Shown: one piece after another, positions 53,263-61,805 of the stretch
Layout of the letters: each line of letters opens with the position of its first letter
Numbering within the stretch: the stretch's first letter is position 1
DNA from: SYIM01 sp039800325
GTDB lineage: Bacteria > Pseudomonadota > Gammaproteobacteria > Burkholderiales > Burkholderiaceae_E
Reading direction: 5' to 3'
NCBI GenBank assembly: GCA_039800325.1
Contig: JBDLQY010000022.1
Location: forward strand, 1-64,000
Length of the DNA stretch: 64,000 nucleotides
Notes under the pieces: model-generated
What the model was told of the DNA's origin: nothing
The model's input: the letters and a program-made list of their open reading frames with translations, nothing else
Database searches by the model: none
Translations under genes and position numbers: made by a program

Positions 53263-54429
53263 ATGGATTTTTCGCTGAGCGAAGATCAGCAGCGCATCCG
53301 CGAAGCGATTGCCCAGCTGTGCGCTGATTTCGATGACGCCTACTGGCTCAAACGTGACCGCGAGGGGGGGTTCCCTGAAGACTTTTTTCAGGCGATGGCC
53401 CGTGCCGGATGGCTGGGTATCTGCATTCCTCAGGCTTACGGCGGATCAGGCCTGGGTGTGACCGAGGCTACGGTCATGGCGCGCACCATCTCGGAGTCTG
53501 GGGCTGGCATGAGCGGCGCCTCAGCCGTTCACATCAATATTTTCGGTCTCAATCCGGTCGTGGTGTTCGGCACCGAAGAACAGAAGCAGCGCATGTTGCC
53601 GCCCATGGCAGCCGGTGCGGTCAAGGCATGCTTTGCTGTCACTGAGCCCGATACGGGGCTGAACACTACACAACTCAAGCTGCGCGCTGTCCGCCAGGGC
53701 GATCGCTATGTGGTGAACGGGCAAAAGGTGTGGATCTCAACCGCGCAGGTGGCCGACAAGATTCTGTTGCTGGCGCGCACCACCCCGCTTGATGCCGTGC
53801 GCAAACCGACCGAGGGGCTGTCGCTCTTTTATACCGACTTCGACCGAAAACGAATCACGGCCCGCGAAATCGAGAAGATGGGCCGCAAGGCAGTCGACTC
53901 CAACGAACTGTTCTTTGAAAACTTCGAAATTCCCGAAGCAGATCGTATTGGCGAAGAAGGTCGCGGCTTCGAATACATCCTGCACGGCATGAACCCTGAG
54001 CGCATTCTGATCGCAGCCGAGGCCATAGGCCTGGGCCATGCAGCCCTCGCGCGTGCCACCGCCTATGCACGCGAACGCGTGGTATTCAACCGCCCGATCG
54101 GCAAGAACCAGGCCATTCAACATCCGCTGGCCCGCAACTGGATGGAGCTCGAAGCAGCCTGGCTCATGACGCTTCAGGCTGCCTGGCAGTACGATCGCCA
54201 TGAGCCCTGCGCGGCCGCCGCCAATGCAGCCAAGTATCTGGCCGGCGAGGCCGGTTTTTCGGCCTGCCAGCAGGCTGTGATGACGCATGGTGGGTTTGGC
54301 TATGCGCGCGAGTACCATGTCGAGCGTTACCTGCGTGAAGTGATGATTCCTCGCATCGCTCCAGTCAGCCCGCAGCTGGTCCTGTGTTTCATCGCCGAGC
54401 GAGTGCTGGGCTTGCCCAAGTCTTACTGA
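53263..54429 (+). CDS. Acyl-CoA dehydrogenase
   Basis: A 388-residue acyl-CoA dehydrogenase with the full family signatures: CFAVTEPDTGLNTTQLKLRA, YVVNGQKVWISTAQVAD, YARERVVFNRPIGKNQAIQHPLA and VMTHGGFGYAREYHVERYLREV. GAGGA lies shortly before the ATG. It belongs with the MaoC hydratase (33 bases upstream) and the CoA transferase (about 13 bases downstream) as one activation-oxidation-hydration module. Confidence 0.92.
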   Translation: MDFSLSEDQQRIREAIAQLCADFDDAYWLKRDREGGFPEDFFQAMARAGWLGICIPQAYGGSGLGVTEATVMARTISESGAGMSGASAVHINIFGLNPVVVFGTEEQKQRMLPPMAAGAVKACFAVTEPDTGLNTTQLKLRAVRQGDRYVVNGQKVWISTAQVADKILLLARTTPLDAVRKPTEGLSLFYTDFDRKRITAREIEKMGRKAVDSNELFFENFEIPEADRIGEEGRGFEYILHGMNPERILIAAEAIGLGHAALARATAYARERVVFNRPIGKNQAIQHPLARNWMELEAAWLMTLQAAWQYDRHEPCAAAANAAKYLAGEAGFSACQQAVMTHGGFGYAREYHVERYLREVMIPRIAPVSPQLVLCFIAERVLGLPKSY

Positions 54430-54442
54430 TCGGGAGTGAATC

Positions 54443-55717
54443 ATCGCAAGCCCTGATCTCACCCGCCTTATCAGGGCGGGCGACACCGTCGTCTGTGGCC
54501 AGCTCTGTGGCGAGCCGGTCACCCTCACACGCGCGCTGCTTGCGCAGGCCGAGGCCATCGGCCCGCTAAAGCTCTTCCTGGGCGCGATTGCCTCTGACAC
54601 CTTTGACTCCGGCGTACCCGACTGCATACAGCTGAGCGGATACGGCATCATGGGACGATCGGCTCGAGCGTTTTCGGCACGCCCGGCTAGCGTGGCTGGT
54701 ATCGTCGCTGCGCCTTACCGAGAGGTCGAACAGGCTTTTGCCGATGGCCAGCTGCGCGCTGACGTGGTGCTGATACAACTGGTTCGCTCACCCGACGGCA
54801 GCCGCCTGGGTCTGAGTCTGGCCAACGACTATGTTGCCGTCGCGGCACGACACGCGCGCTGCGTGATCGCCGAGATTCATCCGGATGCGCCCTGGTCGCA
54901 AGGCGCCGAACTGACGGCCCCGGTACGGATAGACCTGCAGATTGCCAGCCAGGCCCCTCTAGTGAGAGCACCCACCATAGAGGCTGATACCACTGAAACC
55001 CGTATCGCTCAGCATATTGCACAGCTCATTCCCGATGGGGCCACGCTGCAGACTGGCATCGGTGCGCTACCCGATGCAGTATTGCAGGCTTTAAAAGGGC
55101 ACCGCAGGCTGGGGCTGCACACGGGCTATGTGGCCGACACCGCCATTGAGCTGATTGAGCGCGGAGCTATCACCAACGAGGCGAAAACCATCGATCAGGG
55201 CATGTCGGTCAGCAATACCGTGGGTGGCACGGCAATCACCCATCGCCACCTGCATAACAACCCAGCTTTTCGACTGATGCCCGCCGCCTACACGCACCAC
55301 CCGGCAACGCTGGCCCACATCGAACGGCTTTACACCATCAATACCGTGCACGAGCTTGATCTCACGGGTCAGCTCAACAGTGAACATGATGGCCGCCACT
55401 GGCGTGGCGGCGTTGGCGGCCTGAGCGATTTCATGCGTGGCTCACGACTGTCAGCAGGCGGACGGGGCATCATCGCTCTGGCCTCCACCTCGCGAGACGG
55501 CAGGCGCAGTCGTATCGTGTCGCGTATCACCAGTGGCCAGATCGGCATCGCTCGCAGCGATACCGACCTGGTGGTTACTGAATGGGGAGTAGCCGATCTG
55601 CGCTTTGCCGATCTGGGCGAACGCGCGCGCAGACTCATTGCCATCGCAGACCCCAAGTTTCGTGAAGAGCTGGCGCGCGCCTGGCACGATGCGCTGCACG
55701 GCGCCGCGCCAACTTGA
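54443..55717 (+). CDS. Acetyl-CoA hydrolase/transferase-family protein with a non-canonical ATC start
   Basis: A family I CoA transferase of about 424 residues. The frame is open from 54440 and the N-terminal part is clearly real: DLTRLIRAGDTVVCGQLCGEPVTLTRALL, then LFLGAIASDTFDSG. Later come LQTGIGALPDAVLQAL, HTGYVADTAIELIERG, and the C-terminal VVTEWGVADLRFADLGERARRLIAIADP. There is no in-frame ATG, GTG or TTG between the TGA at 54437 and 54650, so the start must be near-cognate: ATC at 54443 (6 bases after GGGAG at 54432-54436) or ATC at 54440. Starting at ATG 54650 would cut off about 70 conserved residues. It likely moves CoA to the acid used by this operon. Confidence 0.87.
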   Translation: MASPDLTRLIRAGDTVVCGQLCGEPVTLTRALLAQAEAIGPLKLFLGAIASDTFDSGVPDCIQLSGYGIMGRSARAFSARPASVAGIVAAPYREVEQAFADGQLRADVVLIQLVRSPDGSRLGLSLANDYVAVAARHARCVIAEIHPDAPWSQGAELTAPVRIDLQIASQAPLVRAPTIEADTTETRIAQHIAQLIPDGATLQTGIGALPDAVLQALKGHRRLGLHTGYVADTAIELIERGAITNEAKTIDQGMSVSNTVGGTAITHRHLHNNPAFRLMPAAYTHHPATLAHIERLYTINTVHELDLTGQLNSEHDGRHWRGGVGGLSDFMRGSRLSAGGRGIIALASTSRDGRRSRIVSRITSGQIGIARSDTDLVVTEWGVADLRFADLGERARRLIAIADPKFREELARAWHDALHGAAPT

Positions 55718-55765
55718 GCCGCGCAGGTTCAGCGTCACACTCACCGCTTCAGAGCACAAGCGCCG

Positions 55766-57007
55766 TCAGCGTTGTCTGGGTGGCTCGTGCTCTTGCAGTA
55801 ACGCAGTCAGTCTTTGAGTCAGCTCGCGCTGGCGAGTCAGCAACAGCAACGCCGAGACAAGCCCAAGCGCACCAAACGCGGCCAGCGCAAATTGTGGTCC
55901 GATGCGAGCGGCCAGCCAGCCCAGGGCAAGACTTCCCACGGGCATCATGCCCAGAAAGGCCATGATGTAAACCGCAATCACGCGGCCTCGCAGGCGATCA
56001 TCGCTTAGGCTCTGTAATACGGTGTTGGTGCCTGCGGCGGTGACGATAATGCCAAAGCCCACCGCCACCAGCGATGCGCCCGCCACCCCGGTGTTGGTCG
56101 TTAAGGCAAAGCAGATCAGCCCCAGGGCTGCGGCCAGCGATGCCAGATTAATCACCGCGCCCAGTCCACGCACCGAGGGGCGTGCAGCCAGCATCAGGGT
56201 GCCGGCAAGCGCTCCGGCGCCTGCACAACTGACCAGCAAGCCCTGCAGGCTTGCATCACCAGCATGAATGTCCTGCGCAAAGATCGGCATCAGCGTCTGA
56301 TAGGCAGGTGCGGTGAGTGACATCAGCACCAGATTGAACATCAGCACGCGGGCGGGCCAGAGGGTCCACACCCAAGAAAATCCCTCCATCAGGTCGCGTC
56401 GCCATGCACGCCCCGAGGGCTGGGCGGGCTGGGCAGGCAGCCGAAACATGGATATCAGCACGGCGAGAAACGACACCCCATTGAGCAGAAAGCACCAGCC
56501 TTCACCGAGCACATCGAGCAAGACGCCCGCCAGCGCAGGGCCCACGAAGCGGGCCAGATTCATGATCAGGGAATTCAGAGCGATCGCATTGGGTAATTCG
56601 GCCCGGGTGGGTACCATCACGGTCAACAGCGCTTGGCGCACGGGTGCATCAAAGGCCGCTGCGACCCCTTGCACCAGGGCCAGCACAATGATGACGCTGA
56701 CGCTGACCAGGCCCGTAAACGTCAGTAACGCCAGCACCAGGGCCTGCACCATCTGGACACTCTGGGTCATGATCACCAGACGTCGACGATCAACGCGGTC
56801 AGTGAGGATTCCAGCCGCAGGCATTAGCACCAGCATGGGAATCGAGGTGGCGAACACCACCGTGCCCAGCATGACGGCAGAGCCGGTCAGCCGATACACC
56901 AACCAGGACAACGCAATGCTTTGCAGCCAGAACCCAATAAGCGAAACGGTCTGGCCGATGAAGTAGTGCCTGAACGGCCGATGCGACAGAGAGCGGAAAA
57001 CTTGCAC
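55766..57007 (-). CDS. MFS transporter, MFS_3 (EntS-like) family
   Basis: A 413-residue, twelve-helix major facilitator: FIGQTVSLIGFWLQSIALSWLVYRLTGSA at the start, GILTDRVDRRRLVI loop, AFDAPVRQALL, and VLQSLSDDRLRGRVIAVYI after the central loop. This is the MFS_3 subgroup that includes the enterobactin exporter EntS; the substrate is unknown. It converges with the CoA transferase gene. Confidence 0.88.
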   Translation of the reverse strand: MQVFRSLSHRPFRHYFIGQTVSLIGFWLQSIALSWLVYRLTGSAVMLGTVVFATSIPMLVLMPAAGILTDRVDRRRLVIMTQSVQMVQALVLALLTFTGLVSVSVIIVLALVQGVAAAFDAPVRQALLTVMVPTRAELPNAIALNSLIMNLARFVGPALAGVLLDVLGEGWCFLLNGVSFLAVLISMFRLPAQPAQPSGRAWRRDLMEGFSWVWTLWPARVLMFNLVLMSLTAPAYQTLMPIFAQDIHAGDASLQGLLVSCAGAGALAGTLMLAARPSVRGLGAVINLASLAAALGLICFALTTNTGVAGASLVAVGFGIIVTAAGTNTVLQSLSDDRLRGRVIAVYIMAFLGMMPVGSLALGWLAARIGPQFALAAFGALGLVSALLLLTRQRELTQRLTALLQEHEPPRQR

Positions 57008-57069
57008 GCCAGACGCGGTATGTCGGCCGGGTGCCTAAACGGCCCGTGCGCGACCGGTTGGCGCTTGGC

Positions 57070-57678
57070 TCATGTGATCAGCACCGGAAGTTGCTGATCA
57101 AGCTCTTCGGCCGGTGCGCGTTTGAAGCCACTCTTGGCGAAACGCAGCCAGCGCCCAAGCACAAAAGCGATGACCACCGCTGCACGATGAGAAGCATCGG
57201 TGGCGGCGGGCAGTCGCTCTTGGGCGATAGCCTCGCGAAAGGCCTGCCGCAGTGAGGTTTCGATGCGATCGATCAGCTGGTTGATACGGCCTTGCAGACG
57301 GTCATCTTCGGTCACCAGAGCATCCCCCACCAGCACGCGAGTCATACCGGGGTTGCGCTGCGCAAACGACAGCAACATAGCCACGATGTCACGCAACTGC
57401 AGCAGGGCGTCGGGCTGCGCCGAGGTAATTTGATTGATCAGGCCGAAAACGGTCGATTCGATGAACTCGATCAGGCCTTCGAACATCTGCGCCTTGCTGG
57501 CGAAGTGCCGATATAGCGCCGCCTCAGAGACCTGCATACGTCCGGCCAGAGCGGCAGTGGTAACGCGCTCACCACCAGGCTCTTGCAGCATTTCGGCCAG
57601 CGTCTGAAGAATCTGCAGGCGACGTTCGCCGGGTTTCAGTCGTGCAGCGCGCGTCGCAGGGGCGGTAGGCTGGTCCAT
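57070..57678 (-). CDS. slmA: Nucleoid occlusion factor SlmA (TetR family)
   Basis: A 202-residue TetR-type protein: GERRLQILQTLAEML, helix-turn-helix VTTAALAGRMQVSEAALYRHFASKAQMF at about 39-66, and EFIESTVFGLINQI. These match SlmA, which binds DNA over the nucleoid and blocks FtsZ polymerisation. Its place downstream of argB and a HAD gene is the usual one in Betaproteobacteria. The ATG 57678 is chosen over an upstream start at 57714. Confidence 0.88.
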   Translation of the reverse strand: MDQPTAPATRAARLKPGERRLQILQTLAEMLQEPGGERVTTAALAGRMQVSEAALYRHFASKAQMFEGLIEFIESTVFGLINQITSAQPDALLQLRDIVAMLLSFAQRNPGMTRVLVGDALVTEDDRLQGRINQLIDRIETSLRQAFREAIAQERLPAATDASHRAAVVIAFVLGRWLRFAKSGFKRAPAEELDQQLPVLIT

Positions 57679-57720
57679 GACGGCTAAGGTTAGGGCGGCT
57701 TTGCCGGAGGGCAAAGCCCG

Positions 57721-58491
57721 CTATACATTGAAACGCCGCGGCAAAGCCCGTCGCGGCAGGTGTTCGAATGATTGTACTTGAACGCCGATTCGGCGCGCTG
57801 AGCCTGCGCGGGGCCGGGCTGCGGCGGGGCGCGACCCATGGGTGATGCCGGTAACCAGCACCGTCGTAATGCCCAGGGCTTTCGCCGAAGCCAAATTGGC
57901 AATGGTGTCTTCGACCATGATGCACCGCGAGGGATGGGCTCGCACGCGGGCCACAATACGTCGCAACATGGCCCGCGACGGCTTGGGCTGCAGGCGGCCT
58001 GCAAAGCGCATGGTTTCGACCGGCACGATGCCTTCAATAAGTGCCGCAATACCCAGGAGTTGGACCACCCGTCGTGCATAGTCGTGCGGCGCGTTGGTGA
58101 CAATCAGTCGACGACCCGGTAGTCGCGCCAAGGCCGCATGCAATCGACGATCACGTCGCACGATCTGGTGCAGGTCAGGAAACGGGTGGGTTTCCCGTAA
58201 AAAATCATGCGGATCAACGCCATGGTGCGCCACCATGCCCAGCAGCGTGGCGCCATAGCGCCGCCAATAACCGGCACGCAGGGCGCTGGCCTGCTCATGA
58301 TCGAGCTTGAGCGTGCGCGCCACGTATTCGGTCATGGCGCGATTGATGCGCGGCATGATGACCGGCATGGCATCGTGCAGGGTATTGTCGAGATCTAGCA
58401 GCCAGGTTTTTCCTGGCCGCCTGCCGGCAGCCTGCGTGGACTCCTGTCGCGGCGCCAGCGCGAAGCGAAGCGGCGCGCGCAGGCGTCGCAT
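57721..58491 (-). CDS. HAD-superfamily pyrimidine 5'-nucleotidase
   Basis: A 256-residue HAD phosphatase: DLDNTLHDA with nucleophile D33 and D35, TNAPHDYARRVVQLLGI, KPSRAMLR and VEDTIANLASAKALGITTVLV. This is the Phm8/SDT1-like pyrimidine nucleotidase group. The C-terminus has an Arg/Ala-rich tail of about 25 residues beyond the fold. Its ATG shares a base with the argB stop (TGATG). Confidence 0.9.
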   Translation of the reverse strand: MRRLRAPLRFALAPRQESTQAAGRRPGKTWLLDLDNTLHDAMPVIMPRINRAMTEYVARTLKLDHEQASALRAGYWRRYGATLLGMVAHHGVDPHDFLRETHPFPDLHQIVRRDRRLHAALARLPGRRLIVTNAPHDYARRVVQLLGIAALIEGIVPVETMRFAGRLQPKPSRAMLRRIVARVRAHPSRCIMVEDTIANLASAKALGITTVLVTGITHGSRPAAARPRAGSARRIGVQVQSFEHLPRRALPRRFNV

Positions 58492-59372
58492 CAGTGACTT
58501 CGAATCATGGTGCCCACACCATGATCAGTCATGATTTCCAGCAGCAGGCAATGATCGACCCGACCATCGATGATATGCACCGAATTGACCCCCGCTTTGG
58601 CTGCATCGAGGGCCGAGGCGATTTTGGGCAGCATGCCACCGGATATCGTGCCGTCGGCAAACAATTCATCGATTCGCTTGGCGGTGAGCCCGGTCAGCAG
58701 TTTGCCCTGCTTGTCGAGCACGCCGGCTGTATTGGTTAGCAGCACCAGCTTTTCTGCCTTGAGCACCTCAGCGACTTTGCCCGCCACGACATCGGCGTTG
58801 ATATTGTAGGTTTCACCCTCACGACCCGATCCGATCGGGGCAATGACTGGAATAAAACCATTACCGGTCAGGGTATGAATGATGCCCGGATCAATCGACT
58901 CGATCTCGCCAACCTGACCGATATCAATCTCCTCATCCGGCTGATCAGGCGAGCGCATCAAGAGCTTGCGCGCACGAATGAGACCGCCGTCCTGACCGGT
59001 CAGGCCGACGGCGCGGCCGCCGGCATGATTGATGAGCTCAACAATCTCTTTGTTTACCTGGCCCGCGAGCACCATTTCGACCACGTCCATGGTCTCAGCA
59101 TCGGTCACCCGCATGCCCTGAACGAACTCACCTTTTTTACCGATGCGCGACAGCAGCTGCTCGATCTGCGGACCACCGCCGTGCACCACCACCGGGTTCA
59201 TGCCGACCAGCTTGAGCAGAACAACGTCGCGCGCAAAACTCTCTTTGAGCTTGGGATCGGTCATGGCGTTACCGCCGTATTTAATGACCAGCAGCCTGCC
59301 GTGGAAGCGGCGAATGTAGGGCATGGCCTCAGCCAGAATTTCGGCCTTGAGAACGGGGTCGGCAGCACTCAT
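58491..59372 (-). CDS. argB: Acetylglutamate kinase
   Basis: A 293-residue amino-acid kinase: VIKYGGNAM, VVHGGGPQIEQLL, MVLAGQVNKEIVELIN, NINADVVAGKVAEVLKAEKLVLLTNT and GGMLPKIASALDAAKAGVNSVHIIDGRV. It phosphorylates N-acetylglutamate, the second step of arginine synthesis. It follows hslU by 24 bases. Confidence 0.96.
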   Translation of the reverse strand: MSAADPVLKAEILAEAMPYIRRFHGRLLVIKYGGNAMTDPKLKESFARDVVLLKLVGMNPVVVHGGGPQIEQLLSRIGKKGEFVQGMRVTDAETMDVVEMVLAGQVNKEIVELINHAGGRAVGLTGQDGGLIRARKLLMRSPDQPDEEIDIGQVGEIESIDPGIIHTLTGNGFIPVIAPIGSGREGETYNINADVVAGKVAEVLKAEKLVLLTNTAGVLDKQGKLLTGLTAKRIDELFADGTISGGMLPKIASALDAAKAGVNSVHIIDGRVDHCLLLEIMTDHGVGTMIRSH

Positions 59373-59396
59373 GGGCGGGGTTCTCTCAAAACAGTT

Positions 59397-60773
59397 CTAA
59401 AGAATATAGCGCGCCAGATCTTCGGTGCCGGCCACCCTTGCCAGACGCTCATCGACATCGGCTGCATCGATCGTCACAGAACGGGGGCCCGACGAGCCTG
59501 CGTCAAAGGAAAGATCTTCAAGCAGCCGCTCCATGAGTGTATGCAGGCGCCGCGCACCGATGTTTTCAGTTTTTTCATTCACCTGAAACGCAAGCTCAGC
59601 CACCCGACGGATCGCAGCCTGGGTAAAACTCAGATCAAGACCGTCGGAGGCGAGCAGGGCTCGATATTGGCGGATAAGGCTGGCATCGGTGTCATCCAGG
59701 ATGCGCACAAAATCATCGACGCCTAATGGTGCCATTTCGACACGGATGGGCAGGCGTCCCTGCAACTCGGGAATCAGATCAGAGGGTCGAGACAGATGAA
59801 ACGCGCCTGAAGCAATGAACAAAATATGGTCGGTACGCACCGCGCCGTAGCGCGTGCTGACCGACGTACCTTCGATCAGGGGTAGCAGGTCGCGCTGAAC
59901 GCCCTGGCGCGATACATCAGCGCCCTGATGCTCTCCCCGCGAAGCCACTTTGTCGATCTCATCGATGAAAACAATGCCCGTGGATTCGACCAGCGTAATC
60001 GCTCGAGCCCGAATATCTTCTTCATTGACCAGTCGGGCAGCCTCTTCCTGGGTGATGAGACGCATGGCCTCTGCGATGCGCAGCCTGCGGCTAGCGCGCC
60101 GGCCTGGCATCTGGGAAAATAGCGCCTGCATCTGCTGGCTAAGCTCTTCCATACCTGCAGCGCCCGGCATGGCCATGACCGGCGCGGCTGGAGCGCTGAG
60201 CTCAATATCGATTTCGCGCTCATCAAGCTCGCCCTCGCGCAGCTTTTTGCGGAACTTCTGTCGTGTGGGCGAATCCGGCGTGGCAACCGCTGGCGCGGGT
60301 TCGGGCGGCGCACCAAAGGCGAACCCGAAGGGCGAGGTGCTGGCTGGCTGCGGCCGCGAGCCAGGCACCAGCGCATCGAGCACACGCTCTTCGGCGGCAT
60401 CGAGGGCGCGCGACTCGACCTCGCGCAGGGCCAGCTCGCGCGTCTGCTTGACCGCCACCTCAGTGAGATCACGAATAATAGTGTCGACGTCGCGCCCTAC
60501 GTAGCCGACCTCGGTGAACTTGGTGGCCTCGACCTTGATGAACGGTGCCTGTGCAAGTCGCGCCAGGCGGCGCGCGATTTCGGTCTTACCTACGCCGGTA
60601 GGCCCGATCATCAGTATGTTCTTCGGCGTGATTTCATGCCGCATGGGCTCGGCAACCTGCTGGCGGCGCCAGCGGTTACGCAAGGCAACGGCTACCGCTC
60701 GCTTGGCGGCGTTTTGTCCGACGATGTGCTTGTCGAGCTCAGCGACGATCTCTGCGGGCGTAAGCGTGGCCAT
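59397..60773 (-). CDS. hslU: ATP-dependent protease ATPase subunit HslU
   Basis: A 458-residue AAA+ unfoldase: LDKHIVGQNAAKRAVAVALRNRWRR, Walker A GPTGVGKTE, the GYVGRDVDT pore motif, the I-domain about 130-240, Walker B IVFIDEIDKVA, and the C-terminal IGARRLHTLMERLLEDLSF with ARYIL end that inserts in HslV. ATG 60773 lies 7 bases after the hslV stop. A longer frame up to 60941 is hslV in another frame. Confidence 0.96.
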   Translation of the reverse strand: MATLTPAEIVAELDKHIVGQNAAKRAVAVALRNRWRRQQVAEPMRHEITPKNILMIGPTGVGKTEIARRLARLAQAPFIKVEATKFTEVGYVGRDVDTIIRDLTEVAVKQTRELALREVESRALDAAEERVLDALVPGSRPQPASTSPFGFAFGAPPEPAPAVATPDSPTRQKFRKKLREGELDEREIDIELSAPAAPVMAMPGAAGMEELSQQMQALFSQMPGRRASRRLRIAEAMRLITQEEAARLVNEEDIRARAITLVESTGIVFIDEIDKVASRGEHQGADVSRQGVQRDLLPLIEGTSVSTRYGAVRTDHILFIASGAFHLSRPSDLIPELQGRLPIRVEMAPLGVDDFVRILDDTDASLIRQYRALLASDGLDLSFTQAAIRRVAELAFQVNEKTENIGARRLHTLMERLLEDLSFDAGSSGPRSVTIDAADVDERLARVAGTEDLARYIL

Positions 60774-60780
60774 GGCGGGC

Positions 60781-61317
60781 TCAAGAAAGCGTCTCAATGG
60801 TGTGCTGCTGGTTGGTATAAATGCAGATGTCGCCCGCGATGCGCAGCGACTGCCGCACAATAGATTCGGCATCGAGCTCGGTGTGATCAAGCAGCGCGAG
60901 CGCTGCCGCCTGGGCGTAGGCACCGCCACTGCCGATGGCAATCAGTCCGCGCTCGGGCTCAAGTACATCGCCGTTGCCAGTGATAACCAAAGAGGCCTGC
61001 CGATCGGCCACCGCAAGCATGGCCTCAAGCCGTCTGAGCATGCGATCGGTGCGCCAGTCTTTCGCAAGCTCAACGGCTGCCCTGACCAGATGACCACTGT
61101 GCTTTTGCAGCTTGGTCTCAAAGCGCTCAAACAGCGTAAAGGCATCGGCTGTGCCGCCTGCGAAACCGGCGAGCACCTGCCCGTCGTGCAGGAGACGCAC
61201 CTTGCGCGCAGCCGACTTGATGACCACGTGGCCTAAGGTCACCTGCCCGTCACCGCCAAGGCAAACGCTGTTGCCGCGACGAACCGAGACGATGGTGGTT
61301 CCGTGAAACTGTTCGAT
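60781..61317 (-). CDS. hslV: ATP-dependent protease peptidase subunit HslV, apparent ATC start
   Basis: A 178-residue threonine peptidase: propeptide-like IEQFHG, then catalytic T7 (TTIVSVRRGN), GGDGQVTLGH, GFAGGTADAFTLFERFE, AVELAKDWRTDRMLRRLEAML, IGSGGAYAQAAALALL and GDICIYTN. Betaproteobacterial HslV begins MEQFH/MEQYH, but here the matching codon is ATC (61317-61315), one base after the dksA stop. The only usual start upstream is TTG 61368, inside dksA, which would give a 23-residue propeptide of non-conserved sequence. Either the gene starts at ATC, or the base is a G-to-C change or error. It forms the core of the HslVU protease. Confidence 0.93.
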   Translation of the reverse strand: MEQFHGTTIVSVRRGNSVCLGGDGQVTLGHVVIKSAARKVRLLHDGQVLAGFAGGTADAFTLFERFETKLQKHSGHLVRAAVELAKDWRTDRMLRRLEAMLAVADRQASLVITGNGDVLEPERGLIAIGSGGAYAQAAALALLDHTELDAESIVRQSLRIAGDICIYTNQQHTIETLS

Positions 61318-61318
61318 G

Positions 61319-61747
61319 TCAGTCGCCGTAGAGTTTCTGGCGAAGCTCGCGCCGCTGCTGCGCCTCAAGCGACAACGTGGCCGTGGGCCGGGCCAGCAGG
61401 CGCGGCAGACCTATAGGTTCGCCGGTTTCTTCACAGTAACCATAGTCGCCGCTGTCGATGCGGGCGATGGCCTGCTGAATTTTCTTGAGCAGCTTGCGCT
61501 CGCGGTCGCGCGTGCGCAGCTCGAGCGCATGCTCTTCTTCGATGGTTGCACGGTCAGCCGGGTCAGGCACGATGACCGTCTCGCGCAGATGCTCGGTGGT
61601 CTCACCCGCGTTAGAGAGGATTTCCTGTTCCATCTGCTGAAGCCGGGCACGAAAGAACGCGAGCTGCGCCGCGTTCATGTAGGCCGACTCGGGCATCTTT
61701 AACAAAGCCTCTTCAGTGAGCGGCTTTAAATCTTTGGTAACTGCCAT
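61319..61747 (-). CDS. dksA: RNA polymerase-binding transcription factor DksA, zinc-finger cysteines lost
   Basis: A 142-residue DksA: coiled-coil with the catalytic tip DPADRA at 62-67 and the RERKLLKKIQQAIARIDSGDYGYC helix. The zinc finger keeps only C105; the other three positions are T108, S126 and A129. So it should not hold zinc the way E. coli DksA does. It works with ppGpp on rRNA and amino-acid promoters. It stands directly before hslV. Confidence 0.94.
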   Translation of the reverse strand: MAVTKDLKPLTEEALLKMPESAYMNAAQLAFFRARLQQMEQEILSNAGETTEHLRETVIVPDPADRATIEEEHALELRTRDRERKLLKKIQQAIARIDSGDYGYCEETGEPIGLPRLLARPTATLSLEAQQRRELRQKLYGD

Positions 61748-61805
61748 GGTGTTGCGCCAAAAGATGATTCAGCAATTCTCGCGAGTGACTGTTACAGCCG
61801 CCCCA

